Assembly: GCF_000969985.1 (NCBI RefSeq)
Contig: NZ_CP009526.1
Location: 1,612,001 to 1,676,000 of the forward strand
Source of the DNA: Methanosarcina barkeri str. Wiesmoor
GTDB taxonomy: Archaea > Halobacteriota > Methanosarcinia > Methanosarcinales > Methanosarcinaceae
Direction of reading: 5' to 3'
DNA length: 64,000 bases
Shown piece by piece: positions 26,066 to 35,122 of this stretch (position 1 is its first letter; each line of letters begins with the position of its first letter). A model generated the notes under the pieces. It searched no databases, had not been told where the DNA came from, and saw only the letters and a program-made list of their open reading frames with translations. The position numbers and the translations under genes are program-made.

Positions 26066-26120
26066 AAGATATATATATAAAATTCAAAAGGGTCTATCAG
26101 TTTTAAAATCGAGGGCCCAC

Positions 26121-27551
26121 ATGAATTTTAGAGTTGTTTTATATGTACTTGGTGGCTTACTAAGGCTCCTGGGACTAATTATGATAGTCCCTCTCGGAGT
26201 TGCATATTATTATGGAGAGAGTTTAACTCCATTTCTGGTTTCGATTCTCATAACCACACTTACAGGTTTTCTCCTGCTTTCCTATAAAACTGAAGAGGAA
26301 TGGATGCGCAAGGAAGGCTTTGCAATCGTTGCCCTGGGCTGGCTTGCAGCTGCTGTTTTCGGGGCAATTCCTTTCATGCTGGACGGGATTTCTCCTTTAA
26401 ACGCTGTCTTTGAATCCATGTCCGGATTTACGACTACAGGTTCAACAATTCTTACTGATATAGAAAGCCATCCAAAAGGCATCCTTTTCTGGAGAGGCAT
26501 GATTCAGTGGCTTGGGGGAATGGGTATTATTGTGCTTTTCATCGCGATTCTGCCCAAACTTGGGGTTGCAGGCCGCCAGCTTTTTCGTGCCGAAGCGCCT
26601 GGGCCTACTGAGGACAAACTAAAGCCAAGAATAAAGGAGACTGCAAGAATTCTCTGGGTAGTTTACTTTGCAATTTCCTTTCTTCAGGTTATTGTCCTCC
26701 TGCTTGCAGGAGTCTCCCTTTATGATGCCGTTAACCATACTTTTACTACAATGGCATGTGGAGGTTTTTCCAATTACTCTCTGAGCGTTGAAGCTTTTAA
26801 CAGCCCTCTTATTGAGTTCATAATAACATTTTTCATGTTCGTTGCCGGTGCAAACTTTGCGCTTCACTATCGGGCAATTTACATAGACAAAAAGTTTCTT
26901 CTTAAAGACGACGAATTTCGTTTCTATACAGGCCTGGTCCTTTCAGCAACTGGGCTTCTTGCTATTCTACTCTGGCGGGATATGGGCACAGGAATTTTTA
27001 ACTCCTTTAGATTTGCCATTTTTCAGATCGTTTCAATTATAACAACTACAGGGTTCGCTACAGCAGATTTTAATCTCTGGTCCGATTCTGCCAAAATGGT
27101 ACTTATACTGGTAATGTTTATCGGAGGCTGCGCCGGTTCTACAGGTGGAGGCATGAAAGTTGTACGTATCCTTATCCTCCTCAGGTATAGTCGAGCGGAG
27201 TTATTCAAGGTCATTCATCCGAGAGCCATAAGAGCCGTTAAATTTAACAATAAAAATGTGTCCGATGAGATTGTCAATTCTATCGTTTCATTTGTTGTCA
27301 TATATCTGCTTGTCTTTCTCTTAAGTACCCTGATTCTCTCGGTTTTGGGAATGGATATTATAACTTCATTTACCGCGTCCATAGCTACGCTTGGTAATAT
27401 AGGGCCAGGTCTGAATGTCGTAGGTCCAATGAGTAGTTTTGATTCTGTTCCCGCTCTGGGTAAACTGGTCCTGATTGCAAATATGTGGATCGGTAGGCTT
27501 GAAGTCTATACTGTAATTTTACTCTTTACGCCAGAGTTCTGGAGCAAGTAA
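26121..27551 (+). CDS. trkH: TrkH, potassium transporter membrane subunit (copy 2)
   Basis: This is a 476-residue membrane protein with the pore segments SGFTTTGST, ACGGFSNY, TTTGFATA and TLGNIGPGLN, and the invariant AGSTGGGMKVVR loop. The start at ATG 26121 follows GAGGG; a longer open frame to 26019 overlaps trkA and has no support. It pairs with the adjacent TrkA. Sequence identity with copy 1 is high throughout, but copy 1 lacks the ATG found here. A hairpin terminator follows the stop codon. Confidence 0.93.
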   Translation: MNFRVVLYVLGGLLRLLGLIMIVPLGVAYYYGESLTPFLVSILITTLTGFLLLSYKTEEEWMRKEGFAIVALGWLAAAVFGAIPFMLDGISPLNAVFESMSGFTTTGSTILTDIESHPKGILFWRGMIQWLGGMGIIVLFIAILPKLGVAGRQLFRAEAPGPTEDKLKPRIKETARILWVVYFAISFLQVIVLLLAGVSLYDAVNHTFTTMACGGFSNYSLSVEAFNSPLIEFIITFFMFVAGANFALHYRAIYIDKKFLLKDDEFRFYTGLVLSATGLLAILLWRDMGTGIFNSFRFAIFQIVSIITTTGFATADFNLWSDSAKMVLILVMFIGGCAGSTGGGMKVVRILILLRYSRAELFKVIHPRAIRAVKFNNKNVSDEIVNSIVSFVVIYLLVFLLSTLILSVLGMDIITSFTASIATLGNIGPGLNVVGPMSSFDSVPALGKLVLIANMWIGRLEVYTVILLFTPEFWSK

Positions 27552-27552
27552 C

Positions 27553-27570
27553 CGTCCGATGGAGGACGGT
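27553..27570 (+). terminator. Hairpin after trkH copy 2
   Basis: CCGTCC-GATGGA-GGACGG forms a 6-bp GC-rich stem 2 bases after the stop codon. No long T-run follows. Confidence 0.5.
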
Positions 27571-27571
27571 G

Positions 27572-27721
27572 CCCTTGTTTCGCTCACTTCGTTTGCTCAA
27601 GAGGGTTGAATCACCCGAGTTTCGCTTCGGAATTACAAAAAATCGTAGATTTTCTGGGAGTTGCGATGTAATCGCAACAGTACGAAGCCCTTTTCGCTTA
27701 CTTCAGTCGCTCAAGAGGGCT
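27572..27721. repeat. Two related hairpins, TTTCGCTCACTTCG type
   Basis: 27572-27605 and 27686-27721 each contain cgctYacttcRgtYgctcaa inside GC stems (CCCTTG...CAAGAGGG and AGCCCT...AGGGCT). A further copy in the opposite orientation is at 33795-33826. A TTGCGAT-GTA-ATCGCAA hairpin lies between them at about 27661-27677. These look like debris of mobile-element ends. Confidence 0.6.
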
Positions 27722-27930
27722 GAATTATAATGAAGATGCTGAGCTGAGCTATGAGGATGGAATAGTAAATATACTGAGCCAAAAGGACTGCCATGGGACA
27801 GATATTTTACTGACTTTGATTTGTATACGTGTGCACAGCTCTTCGTATTTTTCGTACTTTTCGCGGGTTTATCGGCAGGGTTAAGTTTTTCGATGGCTTT
27901 GGCGGTTATTTGTTCAGATTCTAAAATCTA

Positions 27931-28344
27931 TAGGGTCCTTCCAAATCAGTACTAAAACTAAGGGCATACAATACTTATTTTAGATGATAAGTATGCATTT
28001 AGAGTTCCCCCAATTAAGGTACAGTCTAAAAATCAATTTTTTAGATAAATAATCTATAATACTCTTTTAAATCAAGAAAAAATTGAGATAAATACTTTAT
28101 TCTTTTACAATTTATGTTTATTTATAAATAAGGCATCTGATGTCATTTTCATCCATACAAAATTCAATGTTAAAAGTAAGGATAAATCAACGTTTAATTT
28201 AACAATTAAAGTATTTAAGTCATTTAAACAGCAAATAGATCATTTAATGAATGTACCTTAACTGGGGGAGGGCTGACACTATATTTAATTGGGCAAATAA
28301 AGTTTAATATCCCTTAAAAAACTAATCATTTTTCAAGGGGTCTA
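27931..28344 (+). mobile_element. MITE-like element, copy A, with 8-bp target duplication
   Basis: This 414-bp AT-rich element begins TAGGGTCCTTCCAAAT and ends with the complement of TAGACCCCTTGAAAAAT, giving imperfect terminal inverted repeats. It is flanked on both sides by AAAATCTA (27923-27930 and 28345-28352), an intact target-site duplication. No reading frame survives on either strand. A closely similar copy lies inverted at 57296-57710. It is therefore probably a non-autonomous element moved by a transposase encoded elsewhere. Confidence 0.85.
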
Positions 28345-28530
28345 AAAATCTAAGTTAAGGCTAATTCATGTCAGTTTACTTTTATGAGAAAAGAGATCGT
28401 CAAGGAAAAAAAGTTTGATGACTTCTGATATGGAAATTTCTTAAAGGCAGAATAAAAAAGAAGTCTAATAAGTGGAAGGTGCCTGGGTTTCCAGGCGTTA
28501 CATCTTACACTGCATCAAATTTCTTCTAGG

Positions 28531-29754
28531 TTATGTCTTATTCTTTACCACTTCTTTTGCGGCATCTTTGAAAAGTACTCGAAGGTCCCATAGAAGTTTT
28601 TTATCGGCTTTAAAGAGAGCCTGTAACAGGTCAAGAAGGCTCATTCTTTCAAATTTCACCTTTTCTAGGGAATGAGCAAGCGAATTCAGGTCTTCATCGC
28701 TTAGATTGATAAAGCAATTCTTTACTATAAGGCTCATGTCGATATCGTGCCCCAGGGTTGCTCTCCACGGTTTCTCATAAACTTCTTCGAGTTTTTCGAG
28801 GGAGACATCTCCTGCGGATATAGCTGCATATGCAGCTTCTCCTGCCATCTTTCCAGCATTCATTGCGTTAAGAATTCCTCCGCCTGTGATAGGGTCGGAT
28901 TGGCGGGCAGCGTCTCCTATTAGCATCAACCCGTTAGTGGAAGTTTTCTCAATGCTACCCGAAACCGGAACTCCTCCGAAAACCATCTCGACTATCCTGG
29001 CATCGGGAAATTTATTTTCCAGAAACTTGTTAAGATAGTCTACAGGCCTTGGTTTGAATTTTCCAGTCTTGCTCCCGAGAACTCCGATCCCTACATTGGC
29101 TTTTCCATCGCCTTTCGGAAAGACCCATATATAGCCGCAAGGTGCAATTTCATTACCTATGTAAAATTCGCAGTGGTGCTGGTCTATGTTCGCTCCAGCT
29201 ATCAGGTATTGGGCGCAGGTCTCTATGTCTATCGGCTTTAAGGAAGTATCGATGCCTGCCCATCTGCCTACCTTTGATTCGACCCCGTCAGCACCTATTA
29301 CTATCTTGGCCCGCACATCATACTCTTTTCCGAGATGCATGAGCCTAGCTCCTTTGACAAAGTCGTCTTCAATGATAAGGCCAGTGGCTCTGGTTTTCAC
29401 CCTAACTTCCGCTCCGGCTTCGGCAGCCTTTTCTGCAAGAGCCCGGTCAAATACTTTTCTTTCAAGGACGTAACCTACTTCTCCACCAGAGAGTTCTTCT
29501 GCCATCTCTATCTTTGTACCGTCCGGCGCGTAAATATGGGAAGCACTAAGGTCAGCACAAATCCATCTCTTGTCAATTTCCACGTATTTTTTGAGATATG
29601 CTTTGTTCACGCCTTCAGCACAGCGTACAGGGTCACCTATCTCCTGGCGTTTCTCGATTAAAAGTACATCCAGCCCTTTTTCGGCTGCGGTTCTGGCGGC
29701 AATAGAACCTGCAGGACCCGCACCTATCACTAAAACATCATACATGTCCTTCAT
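28531..29754 (-). CDS. Digeranylgeranylglycerophospholipid reductase (GGR)
   Basis: This is a 407-residue FAD-dependent reductase that saturates the geranylgeranyl chains of archaeal membrane lipids. The FAD-binding N-terminus reads [20 protein letters not shown]. The family features [12 protein letters not shown] (about 160) and [19 protein letters not shown] (about 283) are present. Its ATG overlaps the stop of the upstream ferredoxin gene (ATGA), so the two are translationally coupled; in M. acetivorans the adjacent ferredoxin is required as electron donor for full chain reduction. It lies beside tes, which acts on the same lipids. Confidence 0.93.
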
Positions 29755-29927
29755 TTCATTACCTCAATTGCTCCTACAGGGCAGATGCGACCGCATATCC
29801 CGCATGTAATGCACGTACTTTCGTCTACTTCGACCCAGGTCTCTACAAGTTCGAGTGCTCCCTTAGGGCAGACTCCCACACAGGCACCACAGTATCCACA
29901 CTTATATCTATTTATCTTAAGGCTCAC
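29751..29927 (-). CDS. 2[4Fe-4S] ferredoxin partner of GGR
   Basis: This is a 58-residue ferredoxin with two complete CxxCxxCxxxCP motifs (C10-C13-C16-C20 and C39-C42-C45-C49). It starts at GTG 29927 behind an AGGTGA ribosome site, and its TGA overlaps the GGR start. It should pass electrons to the flavin of GGR during lipid saturation. It is too short for many gene callers. Confidence 0.93.
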
Positions 29928-30425
29928 CAGCTCACCTGTACCTTTTAAAAGTAAATTATATAATATTTAACCAGCAGATATCCTCTTTCTTGTAATTAAT
30001 GTGACATGGACCTAAAAGCTTGACAGTATAATGCCACATTATTTCTACTGACAACTTCAATAGAGTCCTGAAAGTTTTATTTTACTAATTATATTTTTAA
30101 AGTTTTATACTTCTGCCGATGAATATTTTTTTGACTTTCTGAGGTATATTTTTCATACCTGTATTCATCATTCCTATATGTTTCCTCAGAAAGATCATAT
30201 TCGAATTTAGATTTACCCATTTTGTATGGTTACTCTTCCGAATAGTTTTTACAATTAATGTATTTGTCCAGTTAAAGTTATTGTCTCTATTGGACCAATG
30301 TATTCGGTATAAAAATTTCTTTCAGTTAATTTTTTCTCTAATATAAATATTTTGTATTACACCACCATAAATTATATCTTTGCCTTTTAATAAAAATTAT
30401 CATGCTTTTCTTTGTAGAGGAGAGA
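29928..30425. other. Spacer between tes and the ferredoxin-GGR pair
   Basis: AT-rich and without a gene. It probably holds the promoter for the ferredoxin-GGR operon and the end of the tes transcript. Confidence 0.45.
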
Positions 30426-31946
30426 TCAAGCTGCTCCTCTTTCCTTAACGTTCAGGGTTTTCTTCTCAAACTCCATATTTTTCCTATATTGTTTTGAATA
30501 CTTTGCTTCTACTCCTTCTCTGTGAAAATTATTATAAGTGCAGAAGGGAATTATTCTGCCATCAGGGGTGGCATAGTGGATTCCGCAGCGTTCAACCCTT
30601 TCCAGATCCAGGTTGTAAAGGTCCTGAAAGTGCATAGCTCCGAGGAAAAGTGATTTTCGATGAAATTGGGCAGCATGCTCTCTTGTACCATTTTTAAGAA
30701 AATTAGTTATCAGGGAGATTATCTTAAGATCCTTTGGGCTTCTGGCTTCATCAATGTAGCGCGGGATATTATAAAGAACTTTTGCAAGTTTCGTTACGTT
30801 AGAACCTTGCCCCTCAAATTCGGGAGTAACGTTCTCAAGGAACTCAAGGAACCCATCAACATCCACAAATTCATTTATTGGAATTACCTTTCCTTCCTCT
30901 TCAAAAACATATGTGGCAGCCCCACAGATCGGGTGAATTGTAAACTCGGGGAGCGGAACTTTTCGTACCGCACTTACGAATCGGATTATGGGAACTGCAG
31001 CAGATGCAGGATACCAGGCTGAGCTGGGAATCTCTCCTTCGGTTTGTTCTTCCAAAAGTGATATTAGATCGGGAATTGTTATTCTCTGTTCTTTTCGCAT
31101 GGCCTGATCAATGCGGCCTGCAAACGCTACTGGCTGGAAGTTTACACCTCTAACCACGTCCTCATTTTTAACCGCAAAGCGGACAATATCTCCAACCTGA
31201 TGATCATTAACACCTTTTATCAGGGTGGGCACGAGCACAACACTACTCAGGCCGGTCTGCCTGCAATTTTCAAGAGCCTTTTGTTTTACAGGAAGGGCAT
31301 TAAATCCTCGGGTCTCCATGTATGGTTCCTTTGAGACTCCGTCAAAGGATAGATATACAGTATGAAGCCCTGCGGTCCTTAAAGCTTCACAGTATTCCTG
31401 GCTTTTTGCGAGTCTGACACCATTAGTTGCAATCTGGATCTGTGAAAACCCAAGTTCTTGAGCTGTTTCGATAATTTCCGGAAGGTCTTCCCGGACTGTA
31501 GGCTCTCCTCCGGCAAATTGGACGGCATAGCAGGGAACAGGTTCTTGATTTCGGAGAGTAAGCATCATTTCTTTTATCTGTTCAAAGTCCGGTTCATATA
31601 TAAATCCACTTGCTTTGGCATTAGCAAAGCACACCGGACAATTGAGATTACAACGATTGGTAACGTCGATGTTTGCAAGCAAAGTCCCTGTTTTGTGCCC
31701 GGAACAAATTCCGCAGTCCCAGGGACAGCCATCGGAAGAAAGAGTTTCATTACTGTTTGAAACTCCATTACCGACGTAAGAATAGCGCCTGAACCTGTAG
31801 TATAGCTTGCTGTCCGACCAGTAAACATCCGTGAAGGTCCCGTGTTCTGGACAAGTTTTTTTCAGCATTATCTTGCCGTTTTCTTCAAATATAGTGGAAT
31901 CAAGAACTTTTTTGCATTCTGGACAAACAGACTTTATATGTTTCAT
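30426..31946 (-). CDS. tes: Tetraether lipid synthase (Tes/GDGT-MAS), radical SAM
   Basis: This is a 506-residue radical SAM protein of the Tes family, which joins the methyl ends of two archaeol chains into biphytanyl chains (GDGT/macrocyclic archaeol). Visible clusters are a rubredoxin-like CPEC...CPEHG at 8-36, C74-x3-C78-x2-C81 (CPWDCGIC), and the radical SAM motif C99-x3-C103-x2-C106 (RCNLNCPVC). The GGEP motif is near 142, and Cys-containing segments lie near 345 and 465-475. The start has a GGGGAG site. A Tes homologue is present in M. acetivorans even though the genus mainly makes diethers. An adjacent TetR gene and the GGR pair support the lipid role. Confidence 0.85.
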   Translation of the reverse strand: MKHIKSVCPECKKVLDSTIFEENGKIMLKKTCPEHGTFTDVYWSDSKLYYRFRRYSYVGNGVSNSNETLSSDGCPWDCGICSGHKTGTLLANIDVTNRCNLNCPVCFANAKASGFIYEPDFEQIKEMMLTLRNQEPVPCYAVQFAGGEPTVREDLPEIIETAQELGFSQIQIATNGVRLAKSQEYCEALRTAGLHTVYLSFDGVSKEPYMETRGFNALPVKQKALENCRQTGLSSVVLVPTLIKGVNDHQVGDIVRFAVKNEDVVRGVNFQPVAFAGRIDQAMRKEQRITIPDLISLLEEQTEGEIPSSAWYPASAAVPIIRFVSAVRKVPLPEFTIHPICGAATYVFEEEGKVIPINEFVDVDGFLEFLENVTPEFEGQGSNVTKLAKVLYNIPRYIDEARSPKDLKIISLITNFLKNGTREHAAQFHRKSLFLGAMHFQDLYNLDLERVERCGIHYATPDGRIIPFCTYNNFHREGVEAKYSKQYRKNMEFEKKTLNVKERGAA

Positions 31947-32049
31947 TAATACACTCCCCTAAATATAGTATGGAGATGATTTGTTTTTTTGAAAAGGCCT
32001 TCCTTCTCAGGTAACCTTTCACTATTTAATCCAATCACTATTTTTATAT

Positions 32050-32655
32050 TTACTTTTTTATTATATTTTCTGCCAGAAGATCAATAAGAATATCCATTAT
32101 ATCCTGAAAATCCTCATCTTCAATTTCATTCCTGAAATGAACGAGGGAAATAACCGCATATGTGGTTTCAGCAAGAATCCTGGTATTTTTGTCTATTAGA
32201 AGACCGGCAGCTGCCCATTCTTCAAAAAAGGGTAGAATCATTTCCACGTTTTCTCTACGAATATTTTTGATTTCTTCCTCTGAAGACTGGGAAATTGTCA
32301 ACTCAAGGTGCTCTTTTTCAATGTAAACTTTTCTCCAGACTGGGTGTTTATTAGCAATATCCAGTAAACAATGAAGATAAGCTCTTATCGCTTTATCAGG
32401 TTCCTTCCTGTATTTCAGGAAGGAATTTTCTAATAAGTTGTCCTTTAAGGCCTCTCGCTCTTTCTTATATATATGTAGAAAAAGATCCTCTTTGCTATTA
32501 AAGAAAGAGTAGAAAGAACTTTTTGAAATTCCAAGATCTCTGGTAAGATCTTCAATGCTCGTTTTCTTTATTCCGTATATGGCAAAGCATTCTTTACCCC
32601 GATCTATGATTTTATTTCTTATGATCTCTCTTTCTCCAGATGTAAAAGATCTCAC
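32050..32655 (-). CDS. TetR-family regulator upstream of tes
   Basis: This is a 201-residue regulator. The helix-turn-helix is at about residues 28-55 (TSIEDLTRDLGISKSSFYSFF), followed by a helical ligand domain (about 70-195). It lies 103 bp upstream of tes on the same strand, so it is either co-transcribed with or directly represses tes. Two short palindromes in its own promoter region are candidate operators. An effector related to lipids or membrane state would fit the context, but that is inference. Confidence 0.85.
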   Translation of the reverse strand: MRSFTSGEREIIRNKIIDRGKECFAIYGIKKTSIEDLTRDLGISKSSFYSFFNSKEDLFLHIYKKEREALKDNLLENSFLKYRKEPDKAIRAYLHCLLDIANKHPVWRKVYIEKEHLELTISQSSEEEIKNIRRENVEMILPFFEEWAAAGLLIDKNTRILAETTYAVISLVHFRNEIEDEDFQDIMDILIDLLAENIIKK

Positions 32656-32742
32656 AGGCTCGCCTCTTCTGAAAATAGCCCACCCAGATTTTTGCTGATT
32701 CTGTATATCCTTACTTCACTATCCAAGATTAAAACTATTAAT

Positions 32743-32759
32743 CTCAATGAATCATTGAG
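32743..32759. promoter_or_regulatory. 17-bp palindrome upstream of the tes-linked tetR
   Basis: CTCAATGA-A-TCATTGAG is a perfect dyad centred on 32751, about 90 bp upstream of the tetR start. Size and symmetry suit a TetR-family dimer. Confidence 0.6.
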
Positions 32760-32804
32760 TTTTTTATTCATAGCTTAAAGGCACATTACTTATTTAAAGT
32801 TACT

Positions 32805-32820
32805 GATTGATTAGTCAATC
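32805..32820. promoter_or_regulatory. Second dyad upstream of the tes-linked tetR
   Basis: GATTGA-TTAG-TCAATC forms perfect 6-bp arms. It shares TTGA/TCAA half-sites with the palindrome at 32743, which suggests one protein binds both. Confidence 0.5.
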
Positions 32821-32867
32821 TTGAATTTACAAACAAATATATGTGATTCTAGTCAGGAAAGCTGTTC

Positions 32868-33494
32868 CTAAATATGAACCAGTCCGACCCTTCCTCTGCT
32901 CATCTCAAGTCTGAACTTTTTGCTGATATATTCTTTTGCAGCTCCGCTTCCATGTATAAGCAGTTCAACCAGATCTTCGGGCTCATCAATATCAGTACCC
33001 GCAAAAAAAGAATCATATACCTCAACACTCTGTCCTGTTTTTTCTGCAATCGAGCAGTGTGTCAGAAAACTCGAGCCATAGTACCTGACTCTGTAGCAGG
33101 AAGGGTTTTTGATAAATAGTGCATTTGTACCTCCACCTTTTCCCGGGACGATACAAACGTCTTCTTTTGTTGAAGTTATCCCTTTAACATGGTCTGGAGA
33201 TAAAAGGGGAAGATCAGCCATAACAATAATAACCGGCTCCTCAGCCTGCTCAAGGTACCCGTTAAGGGCTTCGTTCAGGTCATTTTTGTCCAGAAGTACA
33301 TTGGCTTTCGTCATATTCTCAAGCCCGTACATAGAAGGACTAAGAATGTCGATTGTTCCCACTCCGGCTTCCTTAAGTGTATCTATCACCTGATTCAACA
33401 TCAGGTCCACAAACTCTTCTCTCTCTTCCCGAGTCAGGACAGGGGACAATCTTGATTTTGCACTGGATTTTTTATAGGGGATTACAGCTTTCAT
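32868..33494 (-). CDS. cofC: CofC, 2-phospho-L-lactate guanylyltransferase
   Basis: This 208-residue nucleotidyltransferase activates 2-phospholactate with GTP for coenzyme F420 synthesis. The N-terminal MKAVIPYKKSSAKSRLSPVL carries the nucleotide-binding lysines and arginine. Further family features are VIIVMADLPLLSP near 90 and GGGTNALFIKNP near 120. It lies downstream of cofH1 on the same strand but separated by 417 bp, so it probably has a separate promoter. Upstream of the tetR-tes pair it marks the border between the F420 and lipid loci. Confidence 0.93.
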   Translation of the reverse strand: MKAVIPYKKSSAKSRLSPVLTREEREEFVDLMLNQVIDTLKEAGVGTIDILSPSMYGLENMTKANVLLDKNDLNEALNGYLEQAEEPVIIVMADLPLLSPDHVKGITSTKEDVCIVPGKGGGTNALFIKNPSCYRVRYYGSSFLTHCSIAEKTGQSVEVYDSFFAGTDIDEPEDLVELLIHGSGAAKEYISKKFRLEMSRGRVGLVHI

Positions 33495-33911
33495 CTTGAC
33501 TCCTGAAAATCTAAGTTTGAAAATAAATATAATGAATATTAACTTAATTCACTGAAATTTATATGAAGAAGCATAAAACCCCCGCGTCCCGGAAAGATAA
33601 ACTCGTTTTCTTTCTAGTTCCGGCTTGCAGTAATTTCAACCTCTCTGACTTACATAAAATCGTTAACCACACTGAGAAGGGCGCACAGGAAAAAGTAACT
33701 TTGCAAAATTCGCCCTCTCAGGAAAAACTCAATTTTTCTATATTCTAAATCTACATTCTACGTTCTAATTTCCAAATTCCAAATTCTAAATTAGTCCGCT
33801 TGAGCGAACGAAGTGAGTGAAACGGACAGCGCTCCCGAGTTTAAACTCGGGTGCCCAACTGGGTGCATGCCGTCCTCCCGAGACGGGACTCGGGTGACGG
33901 GACTCGGGAGG
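33495..33911. repeat. Spacer with hairpins between cofH1 and cofC
   Basis: No supported gene. Features are a hairpin at 33795-33826 (TCCG...CGGA around cttgagcgaacgaagtgag) and an 18-bp perfect palindrome at 33834-33851 (CCCGAGTTTAAACTCGGG). A 13-bp direct repeat gacgggactcggg occurs at 33882 and 33896. The last two lie just after the cofH1 stop and may act as terminators. The first matches repeats at 27572-27721. Confidence 0.65.
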
Positions 33912-35066
33912 TTAATCTCTGCTGCCTATCTTTGTCTTTCCTAAACCGGGAAGGGGTTCTACTCTATTAGCAATAACTGGCTCCACTTTCCGGTACAGAG
34001 TATCCCGCTGCATAGGAGTTCTTCCTGCCCCTTTTATCATCCATTCAAACTCGGCAGGAGATACATATTCTCCGTTACTGCCTCCTGACGCTGTGGAGAT
34101 CTGGTCTTCCATAAGCGTGCCTCCCAGGTCGTTTGCTCCGCACTGCAAGGCTACCTGAGCAAGTTTCTTTCCTAACTTTACCCACGTGGCCTGAATATTT
34201 TTAACGTAAGTATGCAAAATTACACGGGAAATAGCTATGAGCTGAAGATCTTCAAGCCCTGTGGTCGAGAATTTCCCGGATGCAATCATCTTTTCCCCTA
34301 TAGGATTATTGTAAGGCAAAAAGGCCATCGGGATAAGTTCCGTAAACCCGCCTGTCTCTTTTTGGATTTCACGGATAATAAAGACATGGTCCAGGCGTTC
34401 TTCAAGGGTTTCAACATGTCCGTACATAATAGTGGAATTGGTAGAAATCCCTGCTTTATGTGCTGCAGTTATGGTGTCAATCCACTGTTGGGTATTGATT
34501 TTTCCAGGGCAGATAATCTTTCTTACCCTGTCGGAAAGGATCTCGGCCGAAGTCCCTGTAAGGGAATCAAGCCCACTTTTTTTAAGTCTGTGCAGGGCTT
34601 CTTCAACTGACATGCCTGAGAGTCCTGCTGCGTAATTTACTTCCATAGGGGACAGGGCATGAATACACAGGTCAGGGAATTCGGCTTTTACTGACTCTAT
34701 AATCTCAAGATAAAACTCTATATCGGCTTCCGGGATATAGCCACCCTGGATGCATACCTCCACAGCTCCGGCTTTTCTCGCTTCTCCTGCTTTTTCCAGT
34801 ATCTCTTCAACGCTCAGGATATACCCTTTCTCTGTCCTGTAGGCACAGAACCCGCAGTTTCCAACACATTTGTTTGTGATATAGATATTCCTGTTCACCA
34901 CATAGCTGACTGCATCGCCTACTGTACTGGCGCGCAGATCATTGGCGAGCTCAAACAGCTCAAAAGGATTTCCTTCAAGCAGGAGGAGGGCATCCTCTTT
35001 AGTACATTTTCCCCTGTAGGCCCTTTCAATTACATCTTCTGGAATTGTCGGTTTTTTCGTGTACAT
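33912..35066 (-). CDS. cofH: CofH, FO synthase subunit 2 (copy 1)
   Basis: This 384-residue radical SAM enzyme joins the 4-hydroxybenzyl group of tyrosine to 5-amino-6-ribitylaminouracil on the way to FO, the F420 chromophore. The radical SAM cysteines are C67-x3-C71-x2-C74 (KCVGNCGFCAYR). The MqnC/CofH-type segments CIQGGYIPEADIEFYLEI, TIMYGHVETLEERLDH and CGANDLGGTLMED are present. It is a tandem paralogue of the gene just upstream, about 57 bp away. Two cofH copies are known in Methanosarcina; whether both are active is not visible here. Confidence 0.9.
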   Translation of the reverse strand: MYTKKPTIPEDVIERAYRGKCTKEDALLLLEGNPFELFELANDLRASTVGDAVSYVVNRNIYITNKCVGNCGFCAYRTEKGYILSVEEILEKAGEARKAGAVEVCIQGGYIPEADIEFYLEIIESVKAEFPDLCIHALSPMEVNYAAGLSGMSVEEALHRLKKSGLDSLTGTSAEILSDRVRKIICPGKINTQQWIDTITAAHKAGISTNSTIMYGHVETLEERLDHVFIIREIQKETGGFTELIPMAFLPYNNPIGEKMIASGKFSTTGLEDLQLIAISRVILHTYVKNIQATWVKLGKKLAQVALQCGANDLGGTLMEDQISTASGGSNGEYVSPAEFEWMIKGAGRTPMQRDTLYRKVEPVIANRVEPLPGLGKTKIGSRD

Positions 35067-35122
35067 CCGATCATCCTTTTTAAAATTCCATCATTTCCCT
35101 GAGTGTTATTTTACTATCCAGC

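Noticed and set aside
30426-31946. Reading the tes gene as a generic MoaA-like or heme-biosynthesis radical SAM protein
   Set aside because: The rubredoxin-like N-terminal cysteines and the CPWDCGIC motif before the radical SAM site, the length of 506 residues and the GGR/ferredoxin context fit the tetraether synthase family better.
33563-33748. 61-codon frame between cofC and cofH1
   Set aside because: Has an ATG but no Shine-Dalgarno, family or coupling, and ends in low-complexity sequence.
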